Positions 21,750-32,765 of a stretch of 64,000 nt of DNA are shown here, one piece after another; positions within the stretch are counted from its first letter, which is position 1, and every line of letters starts with the position of its first letter. Position numbers and translations under genes: made by a program. Source of the DNA: Pleurodeles waltl (taxonomy: Eukaryota; Chordata; Amphibia; Caudata; Salamandridae); NCBI RefSeq assembly GCF_031143425.1, contig NW_027150045.1, forward strand, positions 1-64,000, written 5' to 3'. Below the pieces are notes generated by a model. It had not been told where the DNA came from. It searched no databases and was given only the letters and a program-made list of their open reading frames with translations.

Positions 21750-23479
21750 TTAAAATTCTGTATGGTAATTTGGCACTTCAGTCAATTCCCTTTTTCTTTT
21801 AATCCCTTTGGATTTTTCTCTATATATTTCTACCATTTTGGCTTGTTCTTTTTCTTCTCTTCTCCTTTCGCGCCTTGTTTTCCATATTTTGATAGCTTTC
21901 CATATTCCCCAAAAGCCTAATAAACAAATCCCTTCACTATTTTTAGTAACAATCCGTTCCAAACGTTGCTGAGCCAATTTCCCACTGAAGCAAATCCTTT
22001 TCCAACTTTCTCCCAAACTCCTGGTTCTTTCAATTCCTTTAAATCTATACTTTCATTAGTTAAATTTGTGAGCATCGTTCTAATTTTTCCACTGCTGTCT
22101 GGTATATATGTACAACAGTGACATGTACCAAGCATTTTGCAAACGCCGCCATCCTTTGCTAAAAGAAGTCTAAGGCAAGCCGATTTTGAAGAGTCATAGC
22201 TCTTTCTGCAGCGAGTTCAGCGTCCATCAGGATTATAGCTCCTGAAATTTGTCAGCATGTTATCCACAATAGTAGACAACTTTCGTATTTTGGTTGAATT
22301 CAATATGACTCCCACTGAAGGAATCAAAGCTCCAAATATATCTCCTACCACACCAGAAGCTGTCTCCCTTTTCTGAACATGATGTGATTCAGACAGCTTT
22401 GGAAATTTCTTGAAGTCGTCCAGTTGGTAAATCTTTGGGAACAATATTCCCAAATAACATCTCCCATACCATCCTTTAGGAAGATGATAATAGGTGTTAA
22501 GTCCACAAACATAATGTATTCCAAGAATAACTGAGTCTTGTCCATTCAGCATGAACGTCCACTTAGGTTGAAACAAAAACGTGTGTTTACATTCACTCGC
22601 TCCCACAAAAACTGTGTCATAATATGATTTATGTCTATGTATAGAAAATCTCCCTACGTGCAATGTATCTAAAGCTATTTTCCCTTGTGTTTTTATTGCG
22701 GCAAAAGCATAGTTATCTACATATGTCCTTTTGCGTAACTCCCTTTCTAACTCCTCCTTCATTTCTTTTCTCCTATCGTCAGTGCGGTCTAAGAAATTTA
22801 TCTCTACCGGTGAAAGCAAGCATGTAAGGTTCTCTCTATGTGCGTGAGCTGTGTGAAAAGGTGACAACGGCTCAAAGAAGTCTCTCATTAACTTGAAATA
22901 ATAATCTCTAGCTATTTTACTCAGGTACTCGATTATGGGGACGTATGCAAATGTTACATCATACTTAGAGTAAAAATAATGAATGTACTGTTGACCATAA
23001 AATCTGGACATTATTATACTACATGTAATTCCGTACGTAATAGGCATGCTATGATACGTCACCCTTTCCACTACTGAGGTTGGTATTTGTGTACACACAT
23101 ACCAATCTTTTGCATCCATGGTCTCAACATACTCACTCAGCAAGCGATAGAACACGTTAGATGAAAGTTCCTTCTTATCATGCAAATGTCTCTCATCTTG
23201 TTCGAGTCTCTTCAGAGCTGTTAGTTCAGTGATAATAGTAGGTTTAGAAGTAAAAGCATCATTCGTCTCACTCTCATTCTTACCATGCATTCCAAGAACT
23301 ATTGCTACAATGATTAGTACGCATGCAGTTATTAGACCTATACACATGTATTTACAACACTTCATTTTACGTCCCTGTGTAGTGTAGCCTGTCATGCTCT
23401 GTATAGAATCAGAAAGCTGAAGACACTTTATCAATTGAGTTTGCAGATATATACAAAGCTGAACGAGTTCAATGTTCAC
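21750..23479 (-). pseudogene. env: ERV env (SU and TM), frameshifted
   Basis: The first 420 codons (23479-22217) stay open. They include a hydrophobic segment at residues ~47-63 (signal or leader anchor), many Cys, a W-Y-G-R-C-Y-L-G block near the SU end, and a minimal basic cleavage site Q-K-R at 22367-22375 followed by a Gly/Ala-rich hydrophobic stretch consistent with a fusion peptide. Frameshifts near 22217 and near 22150 interrupt the TM. Further on (22190-21917) there is L-Q-N-R-L-A-L-D and a Cys block with CX7CC spacing, where gammaretroviruses usually show CX6CC. After another frameshift near 21930 come a hydrophobic anchor and a very basic tail ending at 21750. Env would mediate receptor binding and membrane fusion; this copy cannot make a complete protein. 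Confidence 0.85.
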
Positions 23480-23632
23480 ACAGTTTTCTTTAGCAGCTCA
23501 GTCTCTTATCGGTTAGCAGCGTAGTCTCAAAATCAGTTTCAAAGTCAATCAAGTTAGCAATGTCTTAGTCGGTTGAAAAGTCGATCAGGTTATCAATGTC
23601 TCTATTCGGTAAAGTTCATGGAGTTTTACTCC

Positions 23633-25654
23633 TCAAGTGCCAAAGTGAAGTTCTGCCTCTTCGTTCTCGAGACTGAGGGATACGAATTCGTCTGACCAGT
23701 CGTTAGTGGCTGAGGATGCCCACTCCGGACCAGAATATCTTTTGCTCGGTATTCTTTTCTTTTTCAATTTTGCATCTCTCTTCGACTCTCTCTCGCTGGT
23801 ACTTTCTTCCTTGGCCAAATCTTCCTCTTCACTTGGTGCTGCTATTGCGACAGACACTTCCTTTCTTTTCTCTTTTACCTTTGGCCCTTCACTGTCGTTT
23901 AACGTTTCTCTGATTCTTAATTTTACTGGCGATATGCTTTGTCTTCTTTTTGCACTGTGTCCACTTGATGGACCTGCAACCTCTTCCGAAGGAGTTTGAG
24001 CAGCTTCGTTCTGTCCTGTCTTGTCTTCTCCCTCTGGGAAGTCAATCAGGTTTTCCTTTTCTTTTTCTGTATCGTCTGCTTCTGGGAAAGCCCTCCTCTT
24101 ATCAGGCTCTCCTGCTCCTTCACCTGTCTCGAGCTCTTTGCTGCGGTTACCTGCTTCAGGCCCTCTGTCGCCTTCAGCTATTTCATGCTCTTTGTCACCT
24201 TCAGGACCTTCGTCACTCTCTGAGGCTCCTCCTTGGTCTTCCCCAAATGAATCGGTTGCTTCGTCCTCAAAAAATATTTCTCCTTCCTCTATTTCTACCT
24301 GTTCGCTTCTAGTTCCTCTTCGCTCTGTCTCGGCGCTTGGCACTTTGTTATCAGACACTGGTGATTTCAGCGCTTCAACTTCCTCCTCTGTGGGACACGT
24401 CACCCTCTTTGTGTGACTGGCATGAATCCAGTTGGGAACTCCCGCACACTTCACAGCGGTGGTAGTTGTCAGAATCACTTGAAAAGGTCCTTTCCAAAGG
24501 GGTTCCAAACACGACTTCCTCACGTGCTTCTTTATCACGACCCAGTCACCTGCTTTCAGGTCGTGTCCTGGACCTTGGATCGGTGGCAAGGTGGTTGCCT
24601 CCACCTGGTGAGAGAAAGAGCGGACCACATCAGCTAGACCTTTGCAGTAGTCTAACACCATATCATCTGTAATATTCAAAAGAGCATTTGCAGGAACTGC
24701 TGGAAGTCTCATGGCTCTACCCATGAGGATCTTGTGCGGGGACAGTCCAGTCTTTCTGTCAGGGGTGTTTCTCATTGGCATTAGCATCAAGGGCAATGCG
24801 TCAGGCCATTTTAAGTTTGTTGATGCACATATTTTCGCCATCCCCGATTTCAATGTGCCATTCATTTGCTTCACTAGACCTGATGCTTCAGGGCGGTAGC
24901 TACAATGCAGCTTTTGCTCAATGTTTAGCGCTGCACAAAGCAATTGTATTACTTCGCTATTGAAGTGACTTCCCCTATCTGATTCTAAGGAGATCAGGAA
25001 TCTGAAACGTGGTATTAGCTCTCTTAAGAGCAGTATTGCAACTGTGAGACTGTCATTCCTGCGTGTAGGGTATGCTTCAATCCAGTGACTAAAAATGCAC
25101 ACAACCACCAACACATACTTCAAGCCTCCATGCACAGGCATCTCAATAAAGTCCATTTGCATCCTGCTGAAAGGACCCCCTGCTCTTCCAATGTGGCTCA
25201 AATTTACTACAGTTCCCTTCCCTGCGTTCATCTGTTGGCAAATGACGCAACGATGGCAAACTGCTTCAGCAACTTGACGGAATTAGGGGTTAAACCAATC
25301 AATTTTAAATAGTCTAATCATGGCATCCCTCCCAAGATGGGCTTGTCCATGGTAGAATCTGGCTAACTGTGCCAAAAGACTGTTTGGCAGAACAAATTTC
25401 CCTTCGCTTGAAACCCATAATTCGTCTAGTCTCTTTACACATTGCGATTTGGTCCATGAGAGTTTCTCATCCTCACTCACATCATTCTGTAAGGACTTCA
25501 ATTCATCCATTGTATCTACAACCTTTAGAGCAAAGATTTCGCTTGGTTCAAGTTCTGGCTCATTTATCAAGTTCCACTCATCCCTGAGCAATATACAGTT
25601 CAATGCGCAAAACCTTGCAACTTGATCCGCATATCCATTTCCCAGAGAAACATA
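23633..25654 (-). pseudogene. pol: ERV integrase with long acidic C-terminal extension (plus end of RNase H)
   Basis: Directly left of the MITE the RNase H end (G-N-G-Y-A-D) continues into integrase. The zinc domain has H-G-Q-A-H before a TAA stop at 25283-25285 and C-V-I-C after it, all in one frame. The core has D-F-I-E and S-D-R-G-S-H-F-N. At the third catalytic position the usual Glu is Lys (codon at 24869-24871). The C-terminal domain (P-L-W-K-G-P-F ... H-A-S-H-T-K) is gamma/epsilon-like. About 230 further residues are Glu/Asp/Ser-rich and then Lys/Arg-rich, ending at 23633; this tail is unusual. Integrase would insert viral DNA into the host; this copy is inactive twice over. Confidence 0.88.
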
Positions 25655-26285
25655 GGGGGTGATTCTAACTCTGGTGGGCGGCGGAGGCCGCCCGCCAGAG
25701 TTCCCCCCTCCAGAATACCGCACCGCTGTCAGAAGACCGCTGCGGTTATTCTGGGTTTCCCACTGGGCTGGCGGGCGACCGCCAAAAGGCCGCCCGCCAG
25801 CCCAGTGGGAAACACCCTTCCCACGAGGAAGCCGGCTCCAAATGGAGCCAGCGGAGTGGAAAGGTGCGACGGGTGCAGTTGCACCCGTCGCAAATTTCAG
25901 TGTCTGCCAAGCAGACACTGAAATTCTTTGTGGGGCCCTCTTACGGGGGCCCCTGCAGTGCCCATGCCATTGGCATGGGCACTGCAGGGGCCCCCAGGGG
26001 CCCCACGACACCCCATACTGCCATCCTGTTCCTGGCGGGCGAACCGCCAGGAACAGGATGGCGGTATGGGGTGTCTGAATCCCCATGGCGGCGCAGCAAG
26101 CTGCGCCGCCATGGAGGATTCATCTGGGCAGCGGAAAACCGGCGGGAGACCGCCGGTTTTCCTCTTCTGACCGTGGCCAAACCGCCGCGGTCAGAATGCC
26201 CTGCGGGGCACCGCCAGCCTGTTGGCGGTGCTCCCGCCGACCCTGGCCCCGGCGGTCAAGGACCGCCGGGGTCAGAATGACCCCC
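25655..26285. mobile_element. Harbinger-like hairpin-chain MITE, 631 bp, TSD ATA
   Basis: It interrupts the ERV RNase H reading frame. Ends are GGGGGTGATTCTAAC and the complement of GGGGGTCATTCTGAC (13 of 15 match). The flanking duplication is ATA (25652-25654, 26286-26288); removing one copy restores a contiguous RNase H frame. The interior is almost wholly a series of about a dozen adjacent palindromes, the best being two perfect 25-bp arms at 25945-25969 and 25971-25995 with a 1-base spacer. Superfamily inferred from the 3-bp duplication and GC-rich ends. Confidence 0.88.
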
Positions 26286-28129
26286 ATAGTCTTGTCCCTT
26301 TGAGTGTGCACTGCATTTTACCACTGCTACTTCTCCTGGTAACTGGATGGCATGTAACAATTCTCTTATTCTTTCACCATTTTCCACTGGTGATCCTGAA
26401 GAGGTCATGAAGCCTCTTTGTGACCACAATTGTCCAAAATCATGCACTATTCCAAATCCGTACTGACTGTCAGTGTAGATGGTAACTTTCATTAATGCAG
26501 AAAGTTGGCAAGCTCTAGTAAGGGATACCAGTTCCGCTACTTCTGCAGAGTAAACTCCTTGAAGCCAAGAGGCTTCCAGAACACCTGTTACCGTACATAC
26601 AGCATATCCTGCTTTCAATATTTCCAGTGCATCTCTTAAACATGAACCATCAACAAAAATAACTTGATCATTTTCTTCCAATCGGGTATCTTTGATATCA
26701 GGTCTTGGTTTGGTACAAAATTCAGTCACCTGAAGACAGTCGTGCTCGATGTCTTCAGCGTTCTCAATTTCGGCATTTTCACTGGGAAACAAAGTTGCTG
26801 GATTCAACGTAGTGCACCTTTTCAGCTGCACATTAGGTGATCCCAGAATTATTGTTTCATACCTTGTGAGCCTAGCACCAGTCATGTTCTGTGTTCGGGA
26901 ACGTGTCAAAAGAATCTCGACTGAGTGAGGGACCATGACTGTTAAAGGATGTCCCATCACTATTCCTTCACTCTGGGTTAAGCTGATACCAACTGCAGCT
27001 ACGGCACGCAAGCACCCTGGCAGTGCTGCTGCGACCGGATCCAAAGTAGCTGAAAAATATGCTACCGGTCTGTTTACGCCACCATGGGCTTGGGTCAAGA
27101 CAGACAAGGAACATGCATCACGTTCATGACAAACAGTGTGAAAGGCTTTGTGTAATCAGGCATACCTAAAGCTGGAGCCCTGCACATGCATTCCTTCAAT
27201 TCAATAAAAGCATCCATCTCATCCCCTTTCAGCTCTATTTCATCCAGCGCATCTTTCAGGGTCAGTTTCAGTAAAGGTTTTGCTAGAGTTGAGAAATTGG
27301 GAATCGATTGGCGACAGTAGCTCACCATTCCCAAAAACTTTCTCACCTCCCTCCTCGTCTTTGGGGGACTCATTTGAAGTACACTTGTTATTCTTTCCTT
27401 CATAATTCTTTGTGACCCTTTCTCTATTTGGTGACCCAAATATTTCACTTTCTTCTGGCAGAACTGTAATTTTGAAGGGGACACCTTGTGTCCGTTCCTC
27501 CCCAAATGGTTCAATAGGGCAATGGTGTCAGCTGTACAGTCACTTTCTGTTTTAGATGCGATCAGCAAATCGTCAATGTACTGTACCAGTGTTGACTCGA
27601 ATGGCAACGCCAACGCTTCCAAATCTTTCTTTAGAATCTGATTGAAAATTGATGGTGACTCTGAAAACCCTTGAGGAATTCGACACCAACTGTAGACTCT
27701 GTCTAGGAATTTAAAACGAAAGAGAAATTGGCTATCCTCATGAAGAGGCACAGAAAAGAATGCTTGTGACAAGTCGATGACTGAGAACCACTCAGCATCA
27801 CAAGGAACTTGAAACACTATCACAGCTGGATTTGGTACTACGGGACAACATTTGATTATTATGTCATTTATTTTCCTCAAATCCTGAACAATTCGGACCT
27901 TTCCACTTGGTTTTATTAGTCCCATGATTGGTGAATTACATGGACTGCTTAACACTTCTTTCAGTACTCCCTGCTTTACAAACTCATCAATGAGTTGGGC
28001 AACTTTCATGAGGGTGTCTTGCGCCATATGGTACTGTGGGGTCTGGGAAAAATTACATTGGGTTTTACAGTCACTTTCACTGGTTCCACTCCTTTGACCA
28101 ATCCTACTTCGTTCCCTGTCATATCCCAC
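26286..28129 (-). pseudogene. pol: ERV reverse transcriptase and RNase H, frameshifted
   Basis: RT occupies 28129-27095: L-I-K-P-S-G-K-V-R near 27910, V-I-D-L-S-Q-A-F-F (catalytic Asp), I-P-Q-G-F-S-E-S-P and Y-I-D-D at 27569-27580, where class I viruses usually have Y-V-D-D or Y-I-D-D. A frameshift near 27125 breaks the connection domain. RNase H then runs 27107-26286 with F-V-D-G-S, an S-A-E-V-A-E Glu and Y-T-D-S-Q, and is cut at its last motif by the MITE. Upstream, RT is in a different frame from protease, with the shift near 28045-28060. The enzyme would copy viral RNA to DNA; this copy is broken. Confidence 0.9.
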
Positions 28130-30516
28130 ACTTCCTTTCTGACTGTTTCCTGTAACTCAGCAGGAATGTCTGCTTCAGTGATCATTGGATAAAGGGTAAT
28201 CAGGGGATACTCTTCATCAACAGTTTCCACTTCATCCCCTCCTACACTATCCTCTTCTTCCCCATCACTGCTTGTCTGAATTTTAATTCCATCGTTTGAA
28301 CACATAATCGAACACCCCAATTTACACAATAAGTCTCTCCCTAATAGTGAAATCGGGCATGAGTCACACACCACAAATTTATGTGACCCTTGATAGTTAC
28401 CAATTCTGACTTGCACTGGATCTGTGATTGGGTTCGTCAGGTACCTATTTGCTACTCCCACTACTTGAACTGTTCTCCCTGAAAGTGGCAAATTTGGTAC
28501 TTCAATGCTCCTAACAGTGGAACGCGTAGCTCCTGTGTCAACCAGGAATGAAACGTGATGACCCATAACTCTTCCCTCCACATACGGACCCTTTTGATCA
28601 ACTTCCAAAGATGCTGCAAGCATACAATTTCCCTCCTCATCTGAACTTTCACTCTCCCATGCATCGTTTATTCCATTCTCACTATGTAATGGGAATTGGT
28701 GTACTGTGTCACTTTGATTCATTCCTTGACCCGTGACCTGTTGAGGAAGCATTGCTTGTTGCTGATTCATTGGTGCTAAGGGTATTTGCATTTGCTGATT
28801 AGGTACCATAGGAAACTGCTGTTGCATTGGCTGCAATTGTGCCATTTGCACACAGGGCATTTGCACCTGCTGCAATTGCATGGGTTGTAGACCTTGCATC
28901 TGGTTTATATTGCTTTGAAAACTTGGATTCGGACCTCTCAATTTCGGTCCTCTCATAGTCTGAAATGCATTGACATCATTGTTTTGCTGACCTATACCCT
29001 CCTGCACCATCATTGGGCTCTCCCGTTTCCAATGCCCGACAATTCCGCACGTGTGACACGGCATCACCGTCTTCATTGCCTGTATACCATTTGGAATCAT
29101 AACAGTATTTAAATCAGGACCATTATTCACAAAACCTCCTCGGCCTCTGCATCTCATCTGCGGCTGAAACATAGCATTTCCATGTTGTTGCTGCTGCGGC
29201 ATCTGTTGTTGAAAATTTTGCAAACCTTGCAAACCTGTCTGAGCTGCTCTAAGCTGCTTCACCATCACCTTTTCTTTCAACCTTTTCTGCTTTGTCTCAA
29301 TCTCATCACTGCAGTATTTTGCGTAATTCAACACTTCATCAATCGATTTTGACTGCCAACAAATCAAATGTGCTTTAATCATCTGGCTGATTTCGGGTCT
29401 CAATCCTTCCACAAATCTGAACACAAAATGAAGCATGTCCTTTGCCTCAATCGTTTCCGTGCCACTGTAATTCTTAAACGCTTTCAACAATCTCTCATAG
29501 TACGCATGTGTAGATTCTTTAATCTCTTGGGCGGTCCTGTCAATCCTCTGCCAATCCACATTTTTCGATGCAACTTTTGTTTTCAAGTGCGCGATCACCT
29601 TGTGGTACAAACTCATTACCGTAGGTGATGGCGCACCTGTGTCCCTATCTCTCTCTGGTTCACTCGTCGGCCAACCTACAGCCCTTTTACAATCTTCCCG
29701 CAAATCTGCCGGAACCACAATTTCAAATAAAGTATTCAGGTCTTCCCAGAGACATTTCGCGAGTTTCACAAATCTATCTGTTTGTTGATACCACTCGATC
29801 GTTTTTTCTCTCAATTTAGGGAAATCATCCGTAAAGGATTGAATATCGCACCTGTGCCATGGTACGTGTACAAGTTTTCCCCCTGCTGTCTCCCTCATTG
29901 GTAACATGGTTATCAGGTCGTCATTCTGTTGTGCTTTCTCATTCCGCTCTGGGGTATTTTCTTTCTTTTTGTCCTTTTTCTTAACCCACCTGCTGTCCCA
30001 CTTGTCTAAACATCTCCAGACCTGTGCGTTCTGCAGTATCTCTTTAAGGTGGGTTTTCATCCCTGCGGATCTCATGTGTTCAAAATCTTTTGTCTCAAAA
30101 TCTAACCTGTAACTTCTGCTCAGGTGTTTAGTCTTGCTTATATCGATCTCGTTTCTGTCTGCAATTTCATGTAACTTCTTATGTATGCTGCTTACTTCTC
30201 TTGTAATCCTAGGGCACATGTATCTTAGCTCTTCCTCTGTGTATGATTCTAATCTGTTCAAGCCCATTGTTCCCACTACCAGTTCATCTGCCTCCATACC
30301 CAATCTTATTTTATTCAGGTGTTCTTCTCCCTTCCCGCTGGATGTACTCTGTGGGGAGTTCAGGCTGTTGAACCATTGTGTTAACTGTTGCGCGTTCAGT
30401 CCCATCAGTGTAGCAGTTACATCAACTGCTACTAATGGTTTCTGTAAGTTCCAGTCTCTGAGGTTAACGGTACTAATAGTGGTGGATGTGACCTTACCAC
30501 GGTTGACGGAGAACAA
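28006..30516 (-). pseudogene. gag-pro: ERV gag (CA, NC) and protease
   Basis: An open frame of 836 codons. The capsid region (to about residue 440) has the class I-type G-L-R-P-E-I-S followed by a Lys/Glu-rich helix. A Gln/Met-rich spacer follows, and a single zinc knuckle at 29017-29058 reads C-x2-C-x4-H-x4-S, with the last Cys replaced by Ser. A second long Gln/Met/Pro-rich stretch precedes protease, with active site D-T-G-A (28528-28539) and L-L-G-R-D-L-L. Gag and protease share a frame, as in gamma/epsilon viruses. The frame leaves pol at about 28050. The 5' part of gag is in another frame (shift near 30480). Confidence 0.9.
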
Positions 30517-31754
30517 ATTGGGATTGGACTAAATTCCGACAAGGACCCGGATCCATTTGGCAGGGTCGCTATCGGAGTTGTTTCTGGAGTGGTTTCTATG
30601 CATCTTCTCCCTGTCCCACTCTGTGTCATTACTATCCCTTGTTCACATATGTTTGGGTTTGCTTGTATGTACAGTGGTACTGGTGGACCTACAGTAATAG
30701 GCAGAGATACCGCGTCTGGATTCTGTCTGTTCCCCGAATTCTGTGGCATGTTAATCCCCACATTATGGTTCATCATTGCTGGCATACCTAACTGGCTCTC
30801 TGATACTCGAGTATACTTCGGCACTTCTTGTGCCTGCTTTTGAGGCATCAAAAACTGTGTTGATTCGGCTTGAATCAATGTCGGTCTTTGATAGTTTTGT
30901 CCTCCCTGCGCCATTGAATCAGAAGTCATTTCCATGTTATGCCCATCACAGTAATGCCTTTGAACCTGGGGCTGATAATTATCAGCAGGTTTCAATTTAG
31001 GCAAGTCTGGGTATATTCTCTGAATCTGTGGTATTTGTGGTGAGAAAGGCATGTCGGAGCTGCTCGGCCTCTGAGATATTCTCAAATTTGGTGTTACATT
31101 ACCCTGTATTGGTTCTGGAGGGGCAGTACTAATGCTTGAGCCTTTTTTGCTTTCCACATATGGTGGCGGGCAATCGTTCAGCAATTGTATAATGAACTCC
31201 TCATCGTCTGACTCGTCTGACCTTTTTGAGTTTCTGTTGTTTTCTCTATCTCTGGACTGACTCCTATTTGTCTTATAAGTAGTTTTCCTTCCTTCTGTCT
31301 CCGCTTCATCGGTAATTGCTGGAAACAATTTAATCCCCTGCAATACATCTGATCTCCAAACCTTTTGTGTGCGGTCCCATCTAGCATCCGATAGTGTATT
31401 TTCTACTTTTCTTATTCTTGTCTCAAATTTCTTTTGTTGTTGGTTTCTAGCTATTAGCTCCCAAATTGCTAGTGCCTCAAACTGTGCTGGTCTTGGAGGT
31501 ACTTTCATGTCGTACAACGCAAATCTTAGATTCTCCAAAACCCTTAGGTTAAACGACCCATGGATAGGGAACGCTACACTTCCATGCTTCTCCGTTAATT
31601 TGCACCATTGCTTTAGCCATAGACATGGTGCTACGCCCCTCTCTTCAATAACGATGTAAGCTGGTGTACCCTCAGGCGGTGTTTCTTCTCCTACATTTGC
31701 TTTAATATAAACATCTCCCCTCATGGCACTCTTAAATGCTTTGAAAAATGTCAT
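30432..31754 (-). pseudogene. gag: ERV gag N-terminal part (matrix and linker)
   Basis: 440 codons from an ATG at 31754, about 1 kb downstream of the primer-binding site. The N-terminal ~130 residues are compact and look like a matrix domain; there is no obvious N-terminal Gly for myristoylation, because the start is M-T-F-F. Then comes an Arg/Ser/Asp-rich linker and a P-P-P-Y late-domain motif (31158-31169), which normally recruits NEDD4-type ligases for budding. The rest is Pro/Gln-rich. A frameshift near 30480 separates it from capsid. Confidence 0.85.
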
Positions 31755-32749
31755 ATTTCCGTCTTTTATTTTTCTTAAAACGTATAATCAATAAGTGACT
31801 TTAATTCCCAGAATACTCTTCGCTTGCCTTTCCCCTACCAGTTGCGCTTCGCGGACTGTGTCCAATCCGTGCGCGACCCTTCTCACCAACCGACCTGTCC
31901 CAGCGCGGCTCCTAGTGACGTCACACTCACACACTGCGGCTGACAAAGTCCTGCGGCTTGTCCTCTTTCATTCGACTCCACTCACAAACTAATTTCTGCA
32001 ATATAACGCGAGCACTAACCAAAAGAATAAAACAGATCTGTCGGTTTACTACAGGAAGGGTAATACAATTGCTTCAGAAACCTTAGGGTTTTTTCACTAG
32101 CCTCGGCAGTTATTCCATCTTTCTCGGTTTCCCGCTTTCGCAAGCAAAATTTGACCCACAAACTTTACTCTCAACTGATCAATGAACTATTCTAGTGCAC
32201 TTTAGAATTCGTCAAATCTCAAAGTCGAAATTTTCTTTCACTCCGCAACATTCATACCGACTTGTTGACCACGCCCGATCAACCTATTAAACTGACCAGA
32301 TCACAACATGAAACAAGTGTCTCATACACTTTTCAACATACTCCGGAGTCTCTTGACCTCGCAGGGCCCGTCTCAACATCAACAACCACGTGGACAATAT
32401 TTCTGCACGAAGCGCTACACGCACCTGAAGTTCAATGACTTCCCTACTCTCACACTTTGGAGTAACACTCCTCTAATATCTTTCAACCCCCTAAAATCCT
32501 CACAAACTTCTCAATTAATCTGCGGCAATAAGCTGTGCAAGCACAAAACCCTAACCTCTCTCATTCTGTCACTAGAAACGCCGAAAACATTCTTACACCT
32601 CCATGTTCTCCATTCGCAAGCTCTGAGATTCCGGGAAAGTCATTGGGGACTTAGGGCATCTTTATCCCTCCAACTTGTTTTATCAAAGAAAATTCTAACT
32701 TGACTCTGTCTATTGTTCGGATGGGGTCCCAAAGGGCTAAACCATCAAT
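31755..32749 (-). promoter_or_regulatory. ERV 5' leader (untranslated, packaging region)
   Basis: About 1 kb between the primer-binding site and the gag ATG on the minus strand with no conserved protein signal. By position it should hold the packaging signal and the major splice donor, but I could not point to either. The plus-strand frame at 32308-32703 is a shadow. Confidence 0.5.
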
Positions 32750-32760
32750 CTCTGCTACCA
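32750..32760 (-). promoter_or_regulatory. ERV primer-binding site, initiator-Met tRNA-like
   Basis: The minus strand reads TGGTAGCAGAG, which complements the 3' end of vertebrate initiator tRNA-Met. It lies 5 bases inside the 5' LTR. The following bases diverge from the full 18-nt site, so the match is partial. Confidence 0.65.
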
Positions 32761-32765
32761 TCTAC

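Noticed and set aside
23706..24637. Several plus-strand open frames of 60-131 codons
   Set aside because: They are antisense shadows of the acidic integrase tail, whose Glu-rich codons read as Ser/Leu/Phe-rich on the other strand.
25283..26311. Open frames in the GC-rich block
   Set aside because: These read through the hairpin MITE and owe their openness to GC content. Only the part left of 25655 is real integrase and RNase H sequence.
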